A stretch of 64,000 nucleotides of DNA. Origin: Falsibacillus albus. GTDB taxonomy: Bacteria; Bacillota; Bacilli; Bacillales; DSM-25281. Positions 53,091-62,729 of the stretch are shown here, one piece after another. Location of the stretch: contig NZ_RCVZ01000001.1 of assembly GCF_003668575.1 (NCBI RefSeq), positions 434,001 to 498,000 on the forward strand, in the 5' to 3' direction. How positions within the stretch are numbered: position 1 is the first letter of the stretch; the number at the start of each line of letters is the position of its first letter. The notes beneath the pieces were generated by a model, which did not search any database, was not told the DNA's origin, and saw only the letters and a program-made list of their open reading frames with translations. A program made the translations under genes and the position numbers.

Positions 53091-54543
53091 TAGCCATCAG
53101 TCACTCATTTTTGAGTTGTCGAAACCAGGTCGAGTAGGATATAGTTTACCGGAAATGGATATACCGGAATTGCCGTTGGATGACTTGCTTCCGCAGGAAT
53201 ATATCCGTACAGAAGAGCCTGAACTTCCTGAAGTGTCGGAACTGGATATCATGCGTCATTATACTGCACTTTCCAAAAGGAATCATGGGGTGGATTCAGG
53301 TTTTTATCCCCTTGGATCATGTACGATGAAATATAATCCGAAAATTAACGAGAGTGTTGCGAGATACAGTGGATTCGCACACATCCATCCATTACAGGAT
53401 GAAAGTACGGTTCAAGGTGCAATGGAATTAATGTATGATCTTCAGGAGCATTTGATCGAAATTACAGGAATGGATGAAGTGACTCTTCAGCCAGCTGCAG
53501 GTGCCCATGGTGAATGGACAGGTTTGATGATGATCCGCGCGTATCATGAAGCCAACGGGGAAAAGCATCGGACAAAAGTGATCGTCCCTGATTCGGCACA
53601 TGGCACCAATCCAGCATCAGCTACTGTTGCTGGGTTTGAAACGGTAACAGTAAAGTCGGATGAAAACGGGCTGGTAGATCTTGAAGATTTGAAAAGGGTG
53701 GTAGGTACTGATACGGCTGCGTTAATGCTGACCAACCCAAATACCCTCGGATTATTTGAAGAGAATATTTTGGAAATGGCTGAAATCGTCCACGGAGCAG
53801 GCGGAAAACTTTATTATGATGGCGCCAATTTAAATGCTGTTCTTTCCAAAGCACGTCCAGGAGATATGGGATTTGATGTCGTGCATCTAAATCTCCATAA
53901 AACGTTTACCGGACCACACGGAGGAGGAGGTCCGGGGTCTGGGCCCGTCGGAGTCAAGTCAGACTTGATTCCATACCTTCCAAAGCCGATTTTAAAGAAG
54001 GTTGAAGACAAATTCGTATTTGATTATGATCGTCCGCAATCAATCGGCCGCGTAAAGCCTTATTACGGTAATTTCGGCATCAATGTCAGAGCATATACGT
54101 ATATCCGGACGATGGGGCCGGATGGATTGAAAGCAGTAACCGAAAATGCTGTTTTGAATGCCAATTACATGATGAGAAGACTTGCACCATTCTTTGATCT
54201 GCCATATGACCGTCATTGCAAGCACGAATTTGTATTGAGCGGAAAGCGTCAAAAGAAACTTGGTGTCAGGACCCTTGACATTGCCAAGAGATTGCTGGAC
54301 TTTGGATATCATCCACCAACCATCTATTTCCCGCTGAACGTCGAGGAAGGTATGATGATAGAACCAACAGAAACAGAGTCCAAAGAAACCTTGGATGCTT
54401 TCATCGATGCCATGATTCAAATTGCGAAAGAAACCGAAGAAACTCCTGAAGTCGTTCAGGAGGCTCCTCATACAACCGTTGTAAAACGGATGGATGAGAC
54501 CCTTGCTGCACGGAAACCTGTACTGCGCTACCTAAAAGCATGA
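53083..54543 (+). CDS. gcvPB: Glycine dehydrogenase (decarboxylating) subunit 2
   Basis: 486 residues. PLP-binding lysine lies in [18 protein letters not shown], followed by the glycine-rich loop; [20 protein letters not shown] is the conserved N-terminal segment. With GcvPA it forms the PLP enzyme that decarboxylates glycine and passes the aminomethyl group to lipoylated GcvH. ATG 53083 is eight bases inside gcvPA and has GGGG just upstream. Confidence 0.95.
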   Translation: MNNSHQSLIFELSKPGRVGYSLPEMDIPELPLDDLLPQEYIRTEEPELPEVSELDIMRHYTALSKRNHGVDSGFYPLGSCTMKYNPKINESVARYSGFAHIHPLQDESTVQGAMELMYDLQEHLIEITGMDEVTLQPAAGAHGEWTGLMMIRAYHEANGEKHRTKVIVPDSAHGTNPASATVAGFETVTVKSDENGLVDLEDLKRVVGTDTAALMLTNPNTLGLFEENILEMAEIVHGAGGKLYYDGANLNAVLSKARPGDMGFDVVHLNLHKTFTGPHGGGGPGSGPVGVKSDLIPYLPKPILKKVEDKFVFDYDRPQSIGRVKPYYGNFGINVRAYTYIRTMGPDGLKAVTENAVLNANYMMRRLAPFFDLPYDRHCKHEFVLSGKRQKKLGVRTLDIAKRLLDFGYHPPTIYFPLNVEEGMMIEPTETESKETLDAFIDAMIQIAKETEETPEVVQEAPHTTVVKRMDETLAARKPVLRYLKA

Positions 54544-54549
54544 TTTATA

Positions 54550-54594
54550 AAAAGGATTGAACCCGCTCCTATTGAGGATGGTTCAATCCTTTTA
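54550..54594 (+). terminator. Terminator of the gcv operon
   Basis: AAAGGATTGAACC and GGTTCAATCCTTT pair around a loop that has its own small TCCT/AGGA hairpin; T run follows. Confidence 0.9.
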
Positions 54595-54631
54595 TCATTT
54601 CCTGTCATTGAAAAGTTGGTTGTTTAAGGGT

Positions 54632-55435
54632 TTATAAGTGTTTAAGAAACCTTTCCGGGGCATCCAAAAATTGCCTCATGAGGTTTACATGCTCAATCTC
54701 ATCATATTGTATTTGAGAGATATGGTGGTCATTAAAAGAATAAATCGTTGAGTGGGGCAATGCCATTAATAATGGAGAATGGGTAATGATGATGTATTGT
54801 GAGCCGTTATTAATGGAATCTATGATCATGCTCATAAATGCTAATTGTCTCATGGGGGATAAAGGCGTTTCCGGCTCATCGAGCATATAAAGCCCGTTCG
54901 GCTTTATATTAGCTTCGAAAAAATCCAAAAAGCTCTCTCCGTGTGAACGAAATTCAAGTCCATCCTCGTATCGCTGCTTCAATTCATGCAATGTCCTGTT
55001 ATGGGGCAATGCAGCTAAGCTCTTGGCATAGGAAGAACGATCCCTATATTCATGTTCAATCCTGCTTAATTCGTTCTGAGCTTCTTCTTTCATTTGTTTA
55101 AGGCGTATTGTAAATCCGATGAAATCTTCGGCTCTTAAAAAAAATCCTTTCTTTGTCTTTACCTTCCAAGTCAGCTTCAATAGGCTGCTCAGCTGGATGG
55201 ATGACTTAAGAAAAGGATCCAAACCCCAATCAGTCCTTCCGATATTAGGCAAATCCGCCTCCGCTGCCATTCCTTGAAGCAGGGTTGATTTTCCGGAGCC
55301 GTTCTCACCGACGAAAATGGTTATCGGGGTATGGAAATACATTGGTTCAAGCGTTTGAATGACCGGTAAATCAAATGGATAGGCTGCTTCATTGCTGCAA
55401 TTTCCCCTATTAAATTCCAGTTTGTTTAGAAACAT
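54632..55435 (-). CDS. AAA-family ATPase (ABC/SMC-like head)
   Basis: About 267 residues from ATG 55435 with GAGGTGG upstream. Walker A FVGENGSGKSTLLQG, a signature-like RSHGESFLDFF, Walker B LYMLDEPETPLSP, and H-loop IITHSPLLMA. Such single-protein ATPases (also called AAA_15/AAA_21-like) lack permease partners; many are of unknown role, some belong to defence systems. The neighbours here are housekeeping genes and no nuclease is adjacent, so no defence role is supported. Not in the B. subtilis order I know. Confidence 0.8.
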   Translation of the reverse strand: MFLNKLEFNRGNCSNEAAYPFDLPVIQTLEPMYFHTPITIFVGENGSGKSTLLQGMAAEADLPNIGRTDWGLDPFLKSSIQLSSLLKLTWKVKTKKGFFLRAEDFIGFTIRLKQMKEEAQNELSRIEHEYRDRSSYAKSLAALPHNRTLHELKQRYEDGLEFRSHGESFLDFFEANIKPNGLYMLDEPETPLSPMRQLAFMSMIIDSINNGSQYIIITHSPLLMALPHSTIYSFNDHHISQIQYDEIEHVNLMRQFLDAPERFLKHL

Positions 55436-55479
55436 ACAATTCCACCTCATTTTAAAATGGTCTTAGCTTTAGGATCCAT

Positions 55480-55529
55480 AAAAAAAGGCAGTCCCCCGAG
55501 TGCATGGCACTTGTTGGACAGCCCTTTTT
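55480..55529 (-). terminator. Terminator between yqhL and the ATPase gene
   Basis: GGCAGTCC (55487-55494) and GGACAGCC (55516-55523) pair with one mismatch; A6 and T5 flank it, so it can act for the minus-strand yqhL. Confidence 0.75.
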
Positions 55530-55539
55530 GATTAAATTA

Positions 55540-55911
55540 TTATTTGGCCTTCGTTTTACCTGTCCATTTTTTAAATCCACCTTGAAGATGGTGAAGGTTT
55601 CGATAGCCTTTTCGATAAAGTGTCTGGCCGGCTCTGCCACTCCTCAATCCGCTTTGGCAATAAAGGTAGACTGGCTGGTCGGTGCGTATTTCTTTCATTC
55701 TCATTTTTAATTGGGACAGCGGAATATTCCTCGCGCCCAAAATATGCCCTTGATCGAATTCGTTCGGTTCGCGCACATCGATTAATTGTGCCTTGCGATA
55801 CCCTTGGCGGAATTCATCTTCGGTCAAATTCTTGATGATTCTCTTTTGATAGAAGAAATTAAAAAGAGAATAAGCAATTATTCCGGCAATGACGGCTAGC
55901 AAAATATACAA
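55540..55911 (-). CDS. yqhL: Membrane-anchored rhodanese-like protein YqhL
   Basis: 123 residues: N-terminal membrane helix (LLAVIAGIIAYSLFNFFY), then one rhodanese domain with LIDVREPNEFDQGHILGARN and active-site cysteine in YLYCQSGLRSGRAG. It probably carries sulfur or sulfane groups at the cytosolic membrane face; substrate unknown. TTG 55911 follows AAGGGGAAG. Divergent from lipM as in B. subtilis. Confidence 0.9.
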   Translation of the reverse strand: MYILLAVIAGIIAYSLFNFFYQKRIIKNLTEDEFRQGYRKAQLIDVREPNEFDQGHILGARNIPLSQLKMRMKEIRTDQPVYLYCQSGLRSGRAGQTLYRKGYRNLHHLQGGFKKWTGKTKAK

Positions 55912-56071
55912 AGTTACTTCCCCTTTCTAACAAATGAAGCTATTTACTATTATAGGCATCTTTACACTGAGAATCAAAACAAAAAAGCAAGTGCCTTTTG
56001 TTTTTTTTAGAGATTTGATAGACTAATATCGGATTATAAAAACTATTAATGAAAAAGAAGGTTTTGACAAC

Positions 56072-56908
56072 ATGACAAAAGAAATTTGGCGTTTCATCGA
56101 TTCAGGGAATTGCTCCCCTTCTTTTAATATGGCTTTGGATGAAGCTTTACTTGATTGGCACAGCGAAGGAAAAATCCCTCCTACCATCCGTTTTTATGGA
56201 TGGGATCCAGCCACCCTTTCCATAGGGTATTTTCAAAAGGTGGAAAAAGAAATCAATATGGATGCAGTGAAGGAGCATGGGCTTGGTTTTGTCCGGAGAC
56301 CGACTGGCGGCAGAGGTGTACTTCATGATGAGGAACTTACCTACAGTGTGATCGTTTCCGAGGAACATCCCGAAATGCCTAAAACAGTCACGGAGGCGTA
56401 CCGGGTCATATCCGAAGGGATCCTGAAAGGTTTTCACGGACTTGGATTAGAGGCATATTTTGCGGTTCCAAGGACGGATGAGGAAAGAAGCAGCCTGAAG
56501 AACCCGAGGTCGGCTGTATGCTTTGATGCCCCTAGCTGGTATGAACTTGTCGTTGAAGGCAGAAAAGTGGCCGGAAGTGCCCAAACAAGGCAAAAAGGGG
56601 TCATCCTTCAGCATGGATCGATTTTATTGGATTTGGATGAAGACAAATTGTTCAGTCTTTTCAAGTATCCGAGTGACAGGGTAAAAGAGAGGATGCAGAA
56701 GGCGTTTAAAAACAAAGCGGTCGCCATAAATGCAATCAGCCCGAAAAGAATCAATCTTTCCGAAGCGAAAGCAGCATTTAAAAAAGGATTTGAAGAGGGC
56801 TTGAATATTGAACTCCAGCCATATGAACTGTCAGATGAAGAAATACAATACGTAAAGAAAATTGCACAAGATCGATATGAAAACGATGAATGGAATTTCA
56901 GAAGATAA
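56072..56908 (+). CDS. lipM: Octanoyl-[acyl-carrier protein]:protein octanoyltransferase LipM
   Basis: 278 residues. Family motifs [19 protein letters not shown] and [20 protein letters not shown]; the nucleophile is Cys150 in AVCFDAPS, matching B. subtilis LipM. It transfers octanoate from ACP to GcvH, the first step of lipoate assembly. It lies 1.5 kb from gcvPB, and its main acceptor GcvH belongs to the same glycine cleavage system encoded by the neighbouring operon. AGAAGG precedes ATG 56072 by 10 bases. Confidence 0.95.
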   Translation: MTKEIWRFIDSGNCSPSFNMALDEALLDWHSEGKIPPTIRFYGWDPATLSIGYFQKVEKEINMDAVKEHGLGFVRRPTGGRGVLHDEELTYSVIVSEEHPEMPKTVTEAYRVISEGILKGFHGLGLEAYFAVPRTDEERSSLKNPRSAVCFDAPSWYELVVEGRKVAGSAQTRQKGVILQHGSILLDLDEDKLFSLFKYPSDRVKERMQKAFKNKAVAINAISPKRINLSEAKAAFKKGFEEGLNIELQPYELSDEEIQYVKKIAQDRYENDEWNFRR

Positions 56909-56916
56909 TTTTTTTT

Positions 56917-56946
56917 GAAAAAGCGCACAGCTCGGCGCTTTTTTCC
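56917..56946 (+). terminator. Terminator after lipM
   Basis: AAAAAGCGC and GCGCTTTTTT, eight-base loop, T run. Confidence 0.85.
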
Positions 56947-57098
56947 TTTTTATCAAGGGTTTGTCCGCCTTTCTGGTTTTGCAAATCTGAAAAAAAGTTG
57001 TATGGATCGGAATAGTTGATATAACCTTCCAATCTCTCGTTAATTCTTTCATATCTGCTGTATTTTTGGTTTGACAATTTTAAATAGATTTGACCAAT

Positions 57099-57147
57099 AC
57101 ACAATATATAGTATGTGATTTGAAAAAAATAACACAATATATAGTGT
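57099..57147 (+). promoter_or_regulatory. Two NrdR boxes before nrdJ
   Basis: ACACAATATATAGTAT (57099-57114) and ACACAATATATAGTGT (57132-57147) match the NrdR consensus acaCwAtATaTwGtgt; their starts are 33 bp apart, about three helical turns, as usual for NrdR. TTGACA (57071) and TTGACC (57090) are possible -35 elements. The rest of 56947-57251 holds nothing else recognised. Confidence 0.9.
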
Positions 57148-57251
57148 TATGAGTTGAAATGTAGTCATGTTATTTGGTATATTTATTTTGCGAAGAACAA
57201 TTAAGAACACTCACAGATTGATAACTGATATAGATTAAAGGAGTTGGCAAG

Positions 57252-59819
57252 ATGTCTGTTGCAACGAATGAGCAAATGAATCTGAATACTGAAAGATTAA
57301 ACAAGGATATCCATCTTTTTCCCCAGGTGCACCCAATTACCCCAGAAATGAAAATTACTCACAAAGGCGTTTCTCGATTAGTCATGATTGATCGATATTC
57401 CTTCAAGGACACCGAAAAAGTAACACTTACAAATGATGATTATGTCGTTTTGACAATAAAAGAAGATCCGAAGTTCCCAGCACGTGGATTGGGCTACATA
57501 GTAAATATTGATTGGGAAAATAAATCAGCCGAAGTATTGGTCGAAGAAGAATATCGAAGTGTTTTGGATGATCCGGCGGAAGTGGAAACCGGCATTGTTA
57601 AAAAATCGTTGGATGTAATTGAAAAGCCGCTTGAAATCTTCTATGAACAAATTGCCAAGCGAAACGCCACCGGGCTTGCTTCGGTTGAGCGGACAGAAGA
57701 AAAGAAACAGGAATGGTTCGAAAAGTTTTACCATGAATTGGTGAATCTGAATTTTGTACCGGCAGGACGAGTATTATATGGAGCAGGTGCCGGAACGGAT
57801 GTCACATATTTTAATTGCTATGTGATGCCTTTTGTTCAAGATTCAAGGGAAGGCATCTCTGAACACCGCAAACAAGTCATGGAAATCATGAGCAGAGGCG
57901 GCGGCGTGGGAACGAACGGATCGACACTGCGTCCGCGCAATACACTGGCGAAGGGGGTTAACGGTAAATCCTCCGGTTCCGTTTCGTGGCTGGATGATAT
58001 CGCAAAGCTTACTCACCTAGTGGAGCAAGGCGGTTCCCGAAGGGGCGCACAAATGATCATGCTGACCGACTGGCATCCAGATATCGTGGAATTCATCATT
58101 TCCAAAATGCAGAATCCAAGAATCCTTCGTTATTTGATAGAAAATACAGAAGATGAACATATTAAAAAAATTGCACAGGAAAAACTGAAATTCACGCCGT
58201 TGACAGAACAGGAAATCTCTATGTACCAAGGAATCATCAATTATAAACATATTCCTGGAAACGGGGGATTCGATGAAAAAATCATCAAGGAAGCAGAACT
58301 GAAGCTTGCAACTGGCGGAACCTATACAGTCCATAATCCAGAATTCTTGACTGGTGCAAATATTTCGGTCTGCCTTACAAAGGATTTTATGGAAGCAGTG
58401 GATAAAAATGAAGAATACTCCCTTAGATTCCCGGATGTAGAGTCATATGATCCAGAACAAATGAAAATTTATAATGACCAATGGCATGAAGTAGGGGATG
58501 TCCGGGAATGGGAAGAAAAAGGGCATAAAGTTCGCACATACCGTAAGATTAAAGCAGCAGAGCTGTGGAACTTAATCAATATTTGTGCTACTTATTCAGC
58601 GGAGCCAGGCATCTTTTTCATCGATAATGCAAATGACATGACAAATGCCAAGGCATACGGCCAGAAAGTCGTGGCGACAAATCCATGCGGGGAACAGCCG
58701 CTGGCGCCGTTCAGTGTCTGCAACCTCGCTGCTGTCAACTTAGCAGAAATGGCGGATGTTAAAACAAAGACCGTCGACTTTGAAAAATTGAAGAAGACCG
58801 TGGAAGTCGGAGTCCGCATGCAGGATAACGTCATTGATGCGACACCTTATTTCCTGGAAGAAAATAAAAAGCAGGCCCTTGGTGAAAGACGAGTAGGACT
58901 TGGAGTGATGGGACTTGCTGATTTGCTGATCTACTGTGAAAAAGAATACGGGTCAGAGGAAGGAAACAAGCTTGTCGATGATGTGTTCGAAGTGATTGCG
59001 ACCACAGCCTATCGCGCGTCGGTTGAGTTGGCAAAAGAAAAGGGAAGCTTCCCATTTTTAGAAGGTGCTTCAAGGGCGGAAGGAAATCGGATCCGTGAAG
59101 CCTTTATCAATACCGGCTATATGAGCAAGATGCCAGAGGGTATAAGGGAATCCATTCTTGAACATGGAATACGCAATTCACATCTGTTGACAGTGGCCCC
59201 TACCGGAAGCACGGGAACGATGGTGGGCGTGTCCACCGGATTGGAGCCATACTTTTCATTTACGTATTACCGCAGCGGCCGCTTAGGCAAATTCATTGAA
59301 GTGAAGGCTGATATCGTCAAGGATTACTTGGAAGAAAACCCTGAAGCTAACGGTGATTCACTCCCGAATTGGTTCGTCACTGCGATGGAGCTTGCACCGG
59401 AAGCGCATGCGGATGTGCAGTGTGTCATTCAGCGTTGGATCGACAGCTCCATATCCAAAACGGTCAATGCACCAAGAGGGTATTCAGTGGAACAAGTGGA
59501 AAAAGTCTATGAGCGCCTCTATAAAGGAGGAGCAAAGGGCGGTACGGTCTATGTGGATGGCAGCCGTGATTCACAGGTCCTGACATTGAAAGCGGAAGAA
59601 AATCGCTTTGAAGAGAATGACGATCCAGTGGAATCTGAAAATGTGAAAAAGCAGCCCGTCGTTTTAGTGGATACTATTCAAGAATTACGATCCACCAATG
59701 TTACCATCGGTTCTGAAGTCGGCAACACATGTCCTGTCTGCCGCAAAGGAAAAGTAAAAGAAATCGGCGGCTGCAATACATGCGACAACTGCGCTGCCCA
59801 ATTGAAATGCGGGCTATAA
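57252..59819 (+). CDS. nrdJ: Class II (vitamin B12-dependent) ribonucleotide reductase NrdJ
   Basis: 855 residues. Catalytic segments: FNCYVMPF (first cysteine), SRGGGVGTNGSTLRPRN, NPCGEQPLAPFSVC (Asn, Cys, Glu of the radical site), APTGSTGTM, and a C-terminal zinc/redox tail with CPVCRKG, CNTCDNC and CGL. It reduces ribonucleotides to deoxyribonucleotides using adenosylcobalamin and needs no oxygen. Start ATG 57252 follows AAAGGAG. It lies under two NrdR boxes, in the slot where B. subtilis has mntR; its presence implies a cobalamin supply. Confidence 0.95.
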   Translation: MSVATNEQMNLNTERLNKDIHLFPQVHPITPEMKITHKGVSRLVMIDRYSFKDTEKVTLTNDDYVVLTIKEDPKFPARGLGYIVNIDWENKSAEVLVEEEYRSVLDDPAEVETGIVKKSLDVIEKPLEIFYEQIAKRNATGLASVERTEEKKQEWFEKFYHELVNLNFVPAGRVLYGAGAGTDVTYFNCYVMPFVQDSREGISEHRKQVMEIMSRGGGVGTNGSTLRPRNTLAKGVNGKSSGSVSWLDDIAKLTHLVEQGGSRRGAQMIMLTDWHPDIVEFIISKMQNPRILRYLIENTEDEHIKKIAQEKLKFTPLTEQEISMYQGIINYKHIPGNGGFDEKIIKEAELKLATGGTYTVHNPEFLTGANISVCLTKDFMEAVDKNEEYSLRFPDVESYDPEQMKIYNDQWHEVGDVREWEEKGHKVRTYRKIKAAELWNLINICATYSAEPGIFFIDNANDMTNAKAYGQKVVATNPCGEQPLAPFSVCNLAAVNLAEMADVKTKTVDFEKLKKTVEVGVRMQDNVIDATPYFLEENKKQALGERRVGLGVMGLADLLIYCEKEYGSEEGNKLVDDVFEVIATTAYRASVELAKEKGSFPFLEGASRAEGNRIREAFINTGYMSKMPEGIRESILEHGIRNSHLLTVAPTGSTGTMVGVSTGLEPYFSFTYYRSGRLGKFIEVKADIVKDYLEENPEANGDSLPNWFVTAMELAPEAHADVQCVIQRWIDSSISKTVNAPRGYSVEQVEKVYERLYKGGAKGGTVYVDGSRDSQVLTLKAEENRFEENDDPVESENVKKQPVVLVDTIQELRSTNVTIGSEVGNTCPVCRKGKVKEIGGCNTCDNCAAQLKCGL

Positions 59820-59877
59820 GGAGAAGTCTTAAGAGAGAAAGAAAAAGGAATTACGACTGAAGTCAGTCGTTGTTGAA

Positions 59878-59919
59878 GAAGGAGTATTCCCTTTGTAAAG
59901 GGGAGCTCCTTTTTCTTTT
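59878..59919 (+). terminator. Terminator after nrdJ
   Basis: AAGGAG and CTCCTT enclose CCCTTT/AAAGGG; T-rich tail TTTTTCTTTTG follows. A smaller ACGACTG/CAGTCGT hairpin precedes it at 59853-59870. Confidence 0.8.
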
Positions 59920-59978
59920 GGGGGCTCACCACGTAAACCGATTTCGACCAAAAAGATAAAATTCATTTCACATAGCGA

Positions 59979-60230
59979 ATGATGCGACGCAAATTCGGCT
60001 CAAAAGAGCAAAGTCGTGTACCAAAGGATGTGAAGACGGACCGCGTTTCACTCAAAAGTGAAGTCCGGTGTCTCAAAGAGGTGAATAAGACGTATTTTCA
60101 TCCCCCTTCGGAACAGGATCACTTCCTCAATCATCAAGAACTCAATTTCAAAAATATCACCTGCGCTGTCATTATCGGTATCATCCTTTTTTTCGATGTT
60201 TTAGTTCTATTTTCAATCAACGCCACTTAG
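59979..60230 (+). CDS. Possible small membrane protein
   Basis: 83 residues, MMRRKFGSKEQSRVPKDVKT then a hydrophilic middle and a C-terminal hydrophobic helix (ITCAVIIGIILFFDVLVLFS). No ribosome site is seen before ATG 59979 and no family is recognised. The hydrophobic tail and the position between a terminator and yqhO make it plausible, but it could be a chance frame. Unlike a spurious frame, its basic N-terminus and single tail anchor make sense as a protein. Confidence 0.35.
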   Translation: MMRRKFGSKEQSRVPKDVKTDRVSLKSEVRCLKEVNKTYFHPPSEQDHFLNHQELNFKNITCAVIIGIILFFDVLVLFSINAT

Positions 60231-60269
60231 GATGTAACAATGCAATGTAACTTCAAAGGGGCTGACACA

Positions 60270-61154
60270 ATGTGGATCGATGGGGTGTTTTCTGGTGGAG
60301 GCATTAAAGGGTTTGCATTGATAGGAGCTTATCAGGCATTGGAAGAGAGAGGATTTCGCTTCAAGAGGCTGGCAGGCACTTCGGCTGGCTCGATCATCGC
60401 GGCTTTCTCGGCAGCAGGATATAGTTCCGATGAAATGATCCAGCTTTTGAATGACACAGATTTTAATCATTTTCTCGATTCCCGGAGAAGTATTCTTCCG
60501 CTCCCTTTTGCAAAATGGCTGATGGTATATTGGCGTCTCGGGATATACACTGGAAAAGCTTTAGAAGAGTGGCTTACAAAAAAATTGGCGCTTAAAGGGA
60601 TTTATTCTTTTTCCGATTTGGAATCAGGCGCATTAAGAGTGGTTGCATCAGACCTGACGAATGGTAGATTGATGATATTGCCGGATGATCTTGAAAAGTA
60701 TGGCATACCAATAGAGAGTTTCCCCGTAGCGAAGGCAATCAGGATGAGCTGCAGCCTTCCGTATTTTTTTGAGCCCGTTAAGCTAAGAAATATAGATGGA
60801 ACAAATATTATTGTGGATGGGGGGGTGCTCAGCAACTTTCCCATGTGGCTGTTTGACAAAGAGAATATAAAGAAGGAAAGGCCTGTTTTAGGCATTAAGC
60901 TCAGCTCAAGTCAATTGGATTCTCCTCCAAATCAAATCAAAAATGGGATGCAAATGTTTGGGGCATTGTTTGAAACGATGAAAAATGCCCATGATGCAAG
61001 ATATATCTCAAGGAAACATGAGAAAAACATTATTTTTATCCCGACTGAAAATATCTTAACGACCGAATTTGATTTGACGGAACCAAGAAAAAACGCCCTC
61101 ATCGAATTAGGGCGTAGAAAAGCTGACGATTTCCTAAAAATATGGTGCTATTAA
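60270..61154 (+). CDS. yqhO: Patatin-like phospholipase YqhO
   Basis: 294 residues from ATG 60270 (AAGGGGCTG upstream). Patatin motifs: oxyanion SGGGIKGFALIG, nucleophile elbow GTSAGS, and catalytic aspartate in VDGGVLSNFP. It should be a Ser-Asp lipid acyl hydrolase; substrate and role are unknown. Matches B. subtilis yqhO in position, converging with yqhP nine bases later. Confidence 0.9.
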   Translation: MWIDGVFSGGGIKGFALIGAYQALEERGFRFKRLAGTSAGSIIAAFSAAGYSSDEMIQLLNDTDFNHFLDSRRSILPLPFAKWLMVYWRLGIYTGKALEEWLTKKLALKGIYSFSDLESGALRVVASDLTNGRLMILPDDLEKYGIPIESFPVAKAIRMSCSLPYFFEPVKLRNIDGTNIIVDGGVLSNFPMWLFDKENIKKERPVLGIKLSSSQLDSPPNQIKNGMQMFGALFETMKNAHDARYISRKHEKNIIFIPTENILTTEFDLTEPRKNALIELGRRKADDFLKIWCY

Positions 61155-61163
61155 ATGATCGAG

Positions 61164-61502
61164 TCAAAACGCTCGGTTTTTCTTTTTTCCTTTTTTGCCT
61201 TCTATTACCGTTAAATTGGCCTGGGATTTTTTTCTGATAGGCTTCTTACGGCTTTGGATGGAAGAAACGCTGGCCGTTTGACGTTTTTTATGCTTTTTCT
61301 TTGTTTTCTTTGCTGCTCTAATAAATGCTCGTTGGTCTTTCCCATTCGGCTTTCTCATGGTTATGACGCGATATAGGATAAAAATGACGCCAGCCACGAC
61401 TATCACAAATAAAGCTTCCCTTAAGAAAGACGATGGATTTGAGAAGAGGCCGATTAAGGCCAGCATTATAATTCCGGTTAGAAACCAATAGCGAACGTTC
61501 AC
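61164..61502 (-). CDS. yqhP: YqhP-like membrane protein with a basic tail
   Basis: About 112 residues. GTG 61502 is chosen since GGGAGG lies eight bases upstream. Two hydrophobic helices (YWFLTGIIMLALIGLF, EALFVIVVAGVIFILYRVI) are followed by a very basic Lys/Arg-rich tail (AAKKTKKKHKKRQTAS, RKKPIRKKS). The tail may bind nucleic acid or phospholipid. Function unknown; position fits B. subtilis yqhP. Confidence 0.8.
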   Translation of the reverse strand: MNVRYWFLTGIIMLALIGLFSNPSSFLREALFVIVVAGVIFILYRVITMRKPNGKDQRAFIRAAKKTKKKHKKRQTASVSSIQSRKKPIRKKSQANLTVIEGKKGKKKNRAF

Positions 61503-61567
61503 GAAAGCCACCTCCCTATGAGCATGATGAGCAAAAATGAAAAAATTTAAACCTTATATTATTCAAA

Positions 61568-62512
61568 TTATACAATTTCTTCGGAATTTATATCCTCTTC
61601 CTTTATGTTTTCCATTCTTAACAGTTCTTTAAACGAGGCAATGGCTACTTCCACTTGGTCATCATCCGGTTCTTTCGTCGTAATCAGCTGCAGCCATAAT
61701 CCCGGGTATCCTAAGAATCTCAGCACGGGGACATTCCGAAGTTTGTTCGTTAGCTGCAATACTTCAAACGATATGCCGAGGACGACAGGGATGAGGGCAA
61801 GTCTGTCAACAACCCGAAGCCATAGCGGTGTAGTCGGGACAAGCATATAAACAAATACGCCGACAATGACGGTAAATAAGATAAAACTGCTGCCGCAGCG
61901 ATAATGAAGCCTGGATTGTGCCTGCACATTCTCCACTGTCAGTTCCTTAAGATTTTCATATGCGTTTATGACCTTATGCTCTGCCCCATGGTACTGAAAT
62001 ACCCGTTTGATGATTGGGGTAAGCGATACCAAATAAATGTAGGTCAATAAGAATAAAAGTTTAAATAAACCTTCGACCAGAACTTGTGAAAAGTCGCTGC
62101 TAAATATCGGGCGCGTCAATTGCGCTAAAAAAATCGGAACGAGTGTAAATACGAATTTACCAAATAAAAAGGATATGACCCCGATTGTGGCAACACCCAA
62201 TATCATGGAAAGCTTGGAGGTTTTTTGTTCAGAGATTTTCTCGTCCTCTGAAGGATCTATATCGAATCTTTCAGTAGAAAAGTTCAAATGCTGAGATCCA
62301 TTTGCACTGGCTTCAATGATGGCCACGATTCCCCGCAAAAAGGGAATTTTCTTTAATTTTTGGAACAATGGCCGACTTTTTCGCGGTAAATGAAAATATT
62401 CAATTGTGGAATCCTTTCTACGGACAGCGGTCACGGTATGTTTCTTCCCGCCGAACATGACTCCTTCAACTACTGCTTGGCCCCCATATGCTGGCCTTTC
62501 CTTATTCTCCAT
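61568..62512 (-). CDS. yqhQ: DUF1385 family membrane protein YqhQ
   Basis: 314 residues beginning MENKERPAYGGQAVVEGVMF, the DUF1385 hallmark, with YHGAEHKVINAYE and RLHYRCGSSFILFTVIVG in the membrane half. About five helices. The histidine/glutamate-rich YHGAEHK motif suggests metal or substrate binding, but no function is established. GGTTGGTG precedes ATG 62512. Divergent from yqhR. Confidence 0.9.
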   Translation of the reverse strand: MENKERPAYGGQAVVEGVMFGGKKHTVTAVRRKDSTIEYFHLPRKSRPLFQKLKKIPFLRGIVAIIEASANGSQHLNFSTERFDIDPSEDEKISEQKTSKLSMILGVATIGVISFLFGKFVFTLVPIFLAQLTRPIFSSDFSQVLVEGLFKLLFLLTYIYLVSLTPIIKRVFQYHGAEHKVINAYENLKELTVENVQAQSRLHYRCGSSFILFTVIVGVFVYMLVPTTPLWLRVVDRLALIPVVLGISFEVLQLTNKLRNVPVLRFLGYPGLWLQLITTKEPDDDQVEVAIASFKELLRMENIKEEDINSEEIV

Positions 62513-62729
62513 GTAGTAGACACCAACCTATAATCTTGAATGTATTTACTTTGAGTAGTATTTCTTTAATTACTCATAATAAGTATATTCTTTATTTTAC
62601 TAAAAAATAGGTCCTCCTACCAGTTGATTCGCATAGAACGTTTTGTTTTACAAATCTTTGTGAAAACAGCCTGAAAAAATGAAATGGATCATTCTGGTCC
62701 GGGACATAATAACCATGGAGGTGATGACA

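Noticed and set aside
54632-55435. Anti-phage defence system
   Set aside because: The ATPase has no adjacent nuclease, toxin or reverse transcriptase, and both neighbours are core genes.
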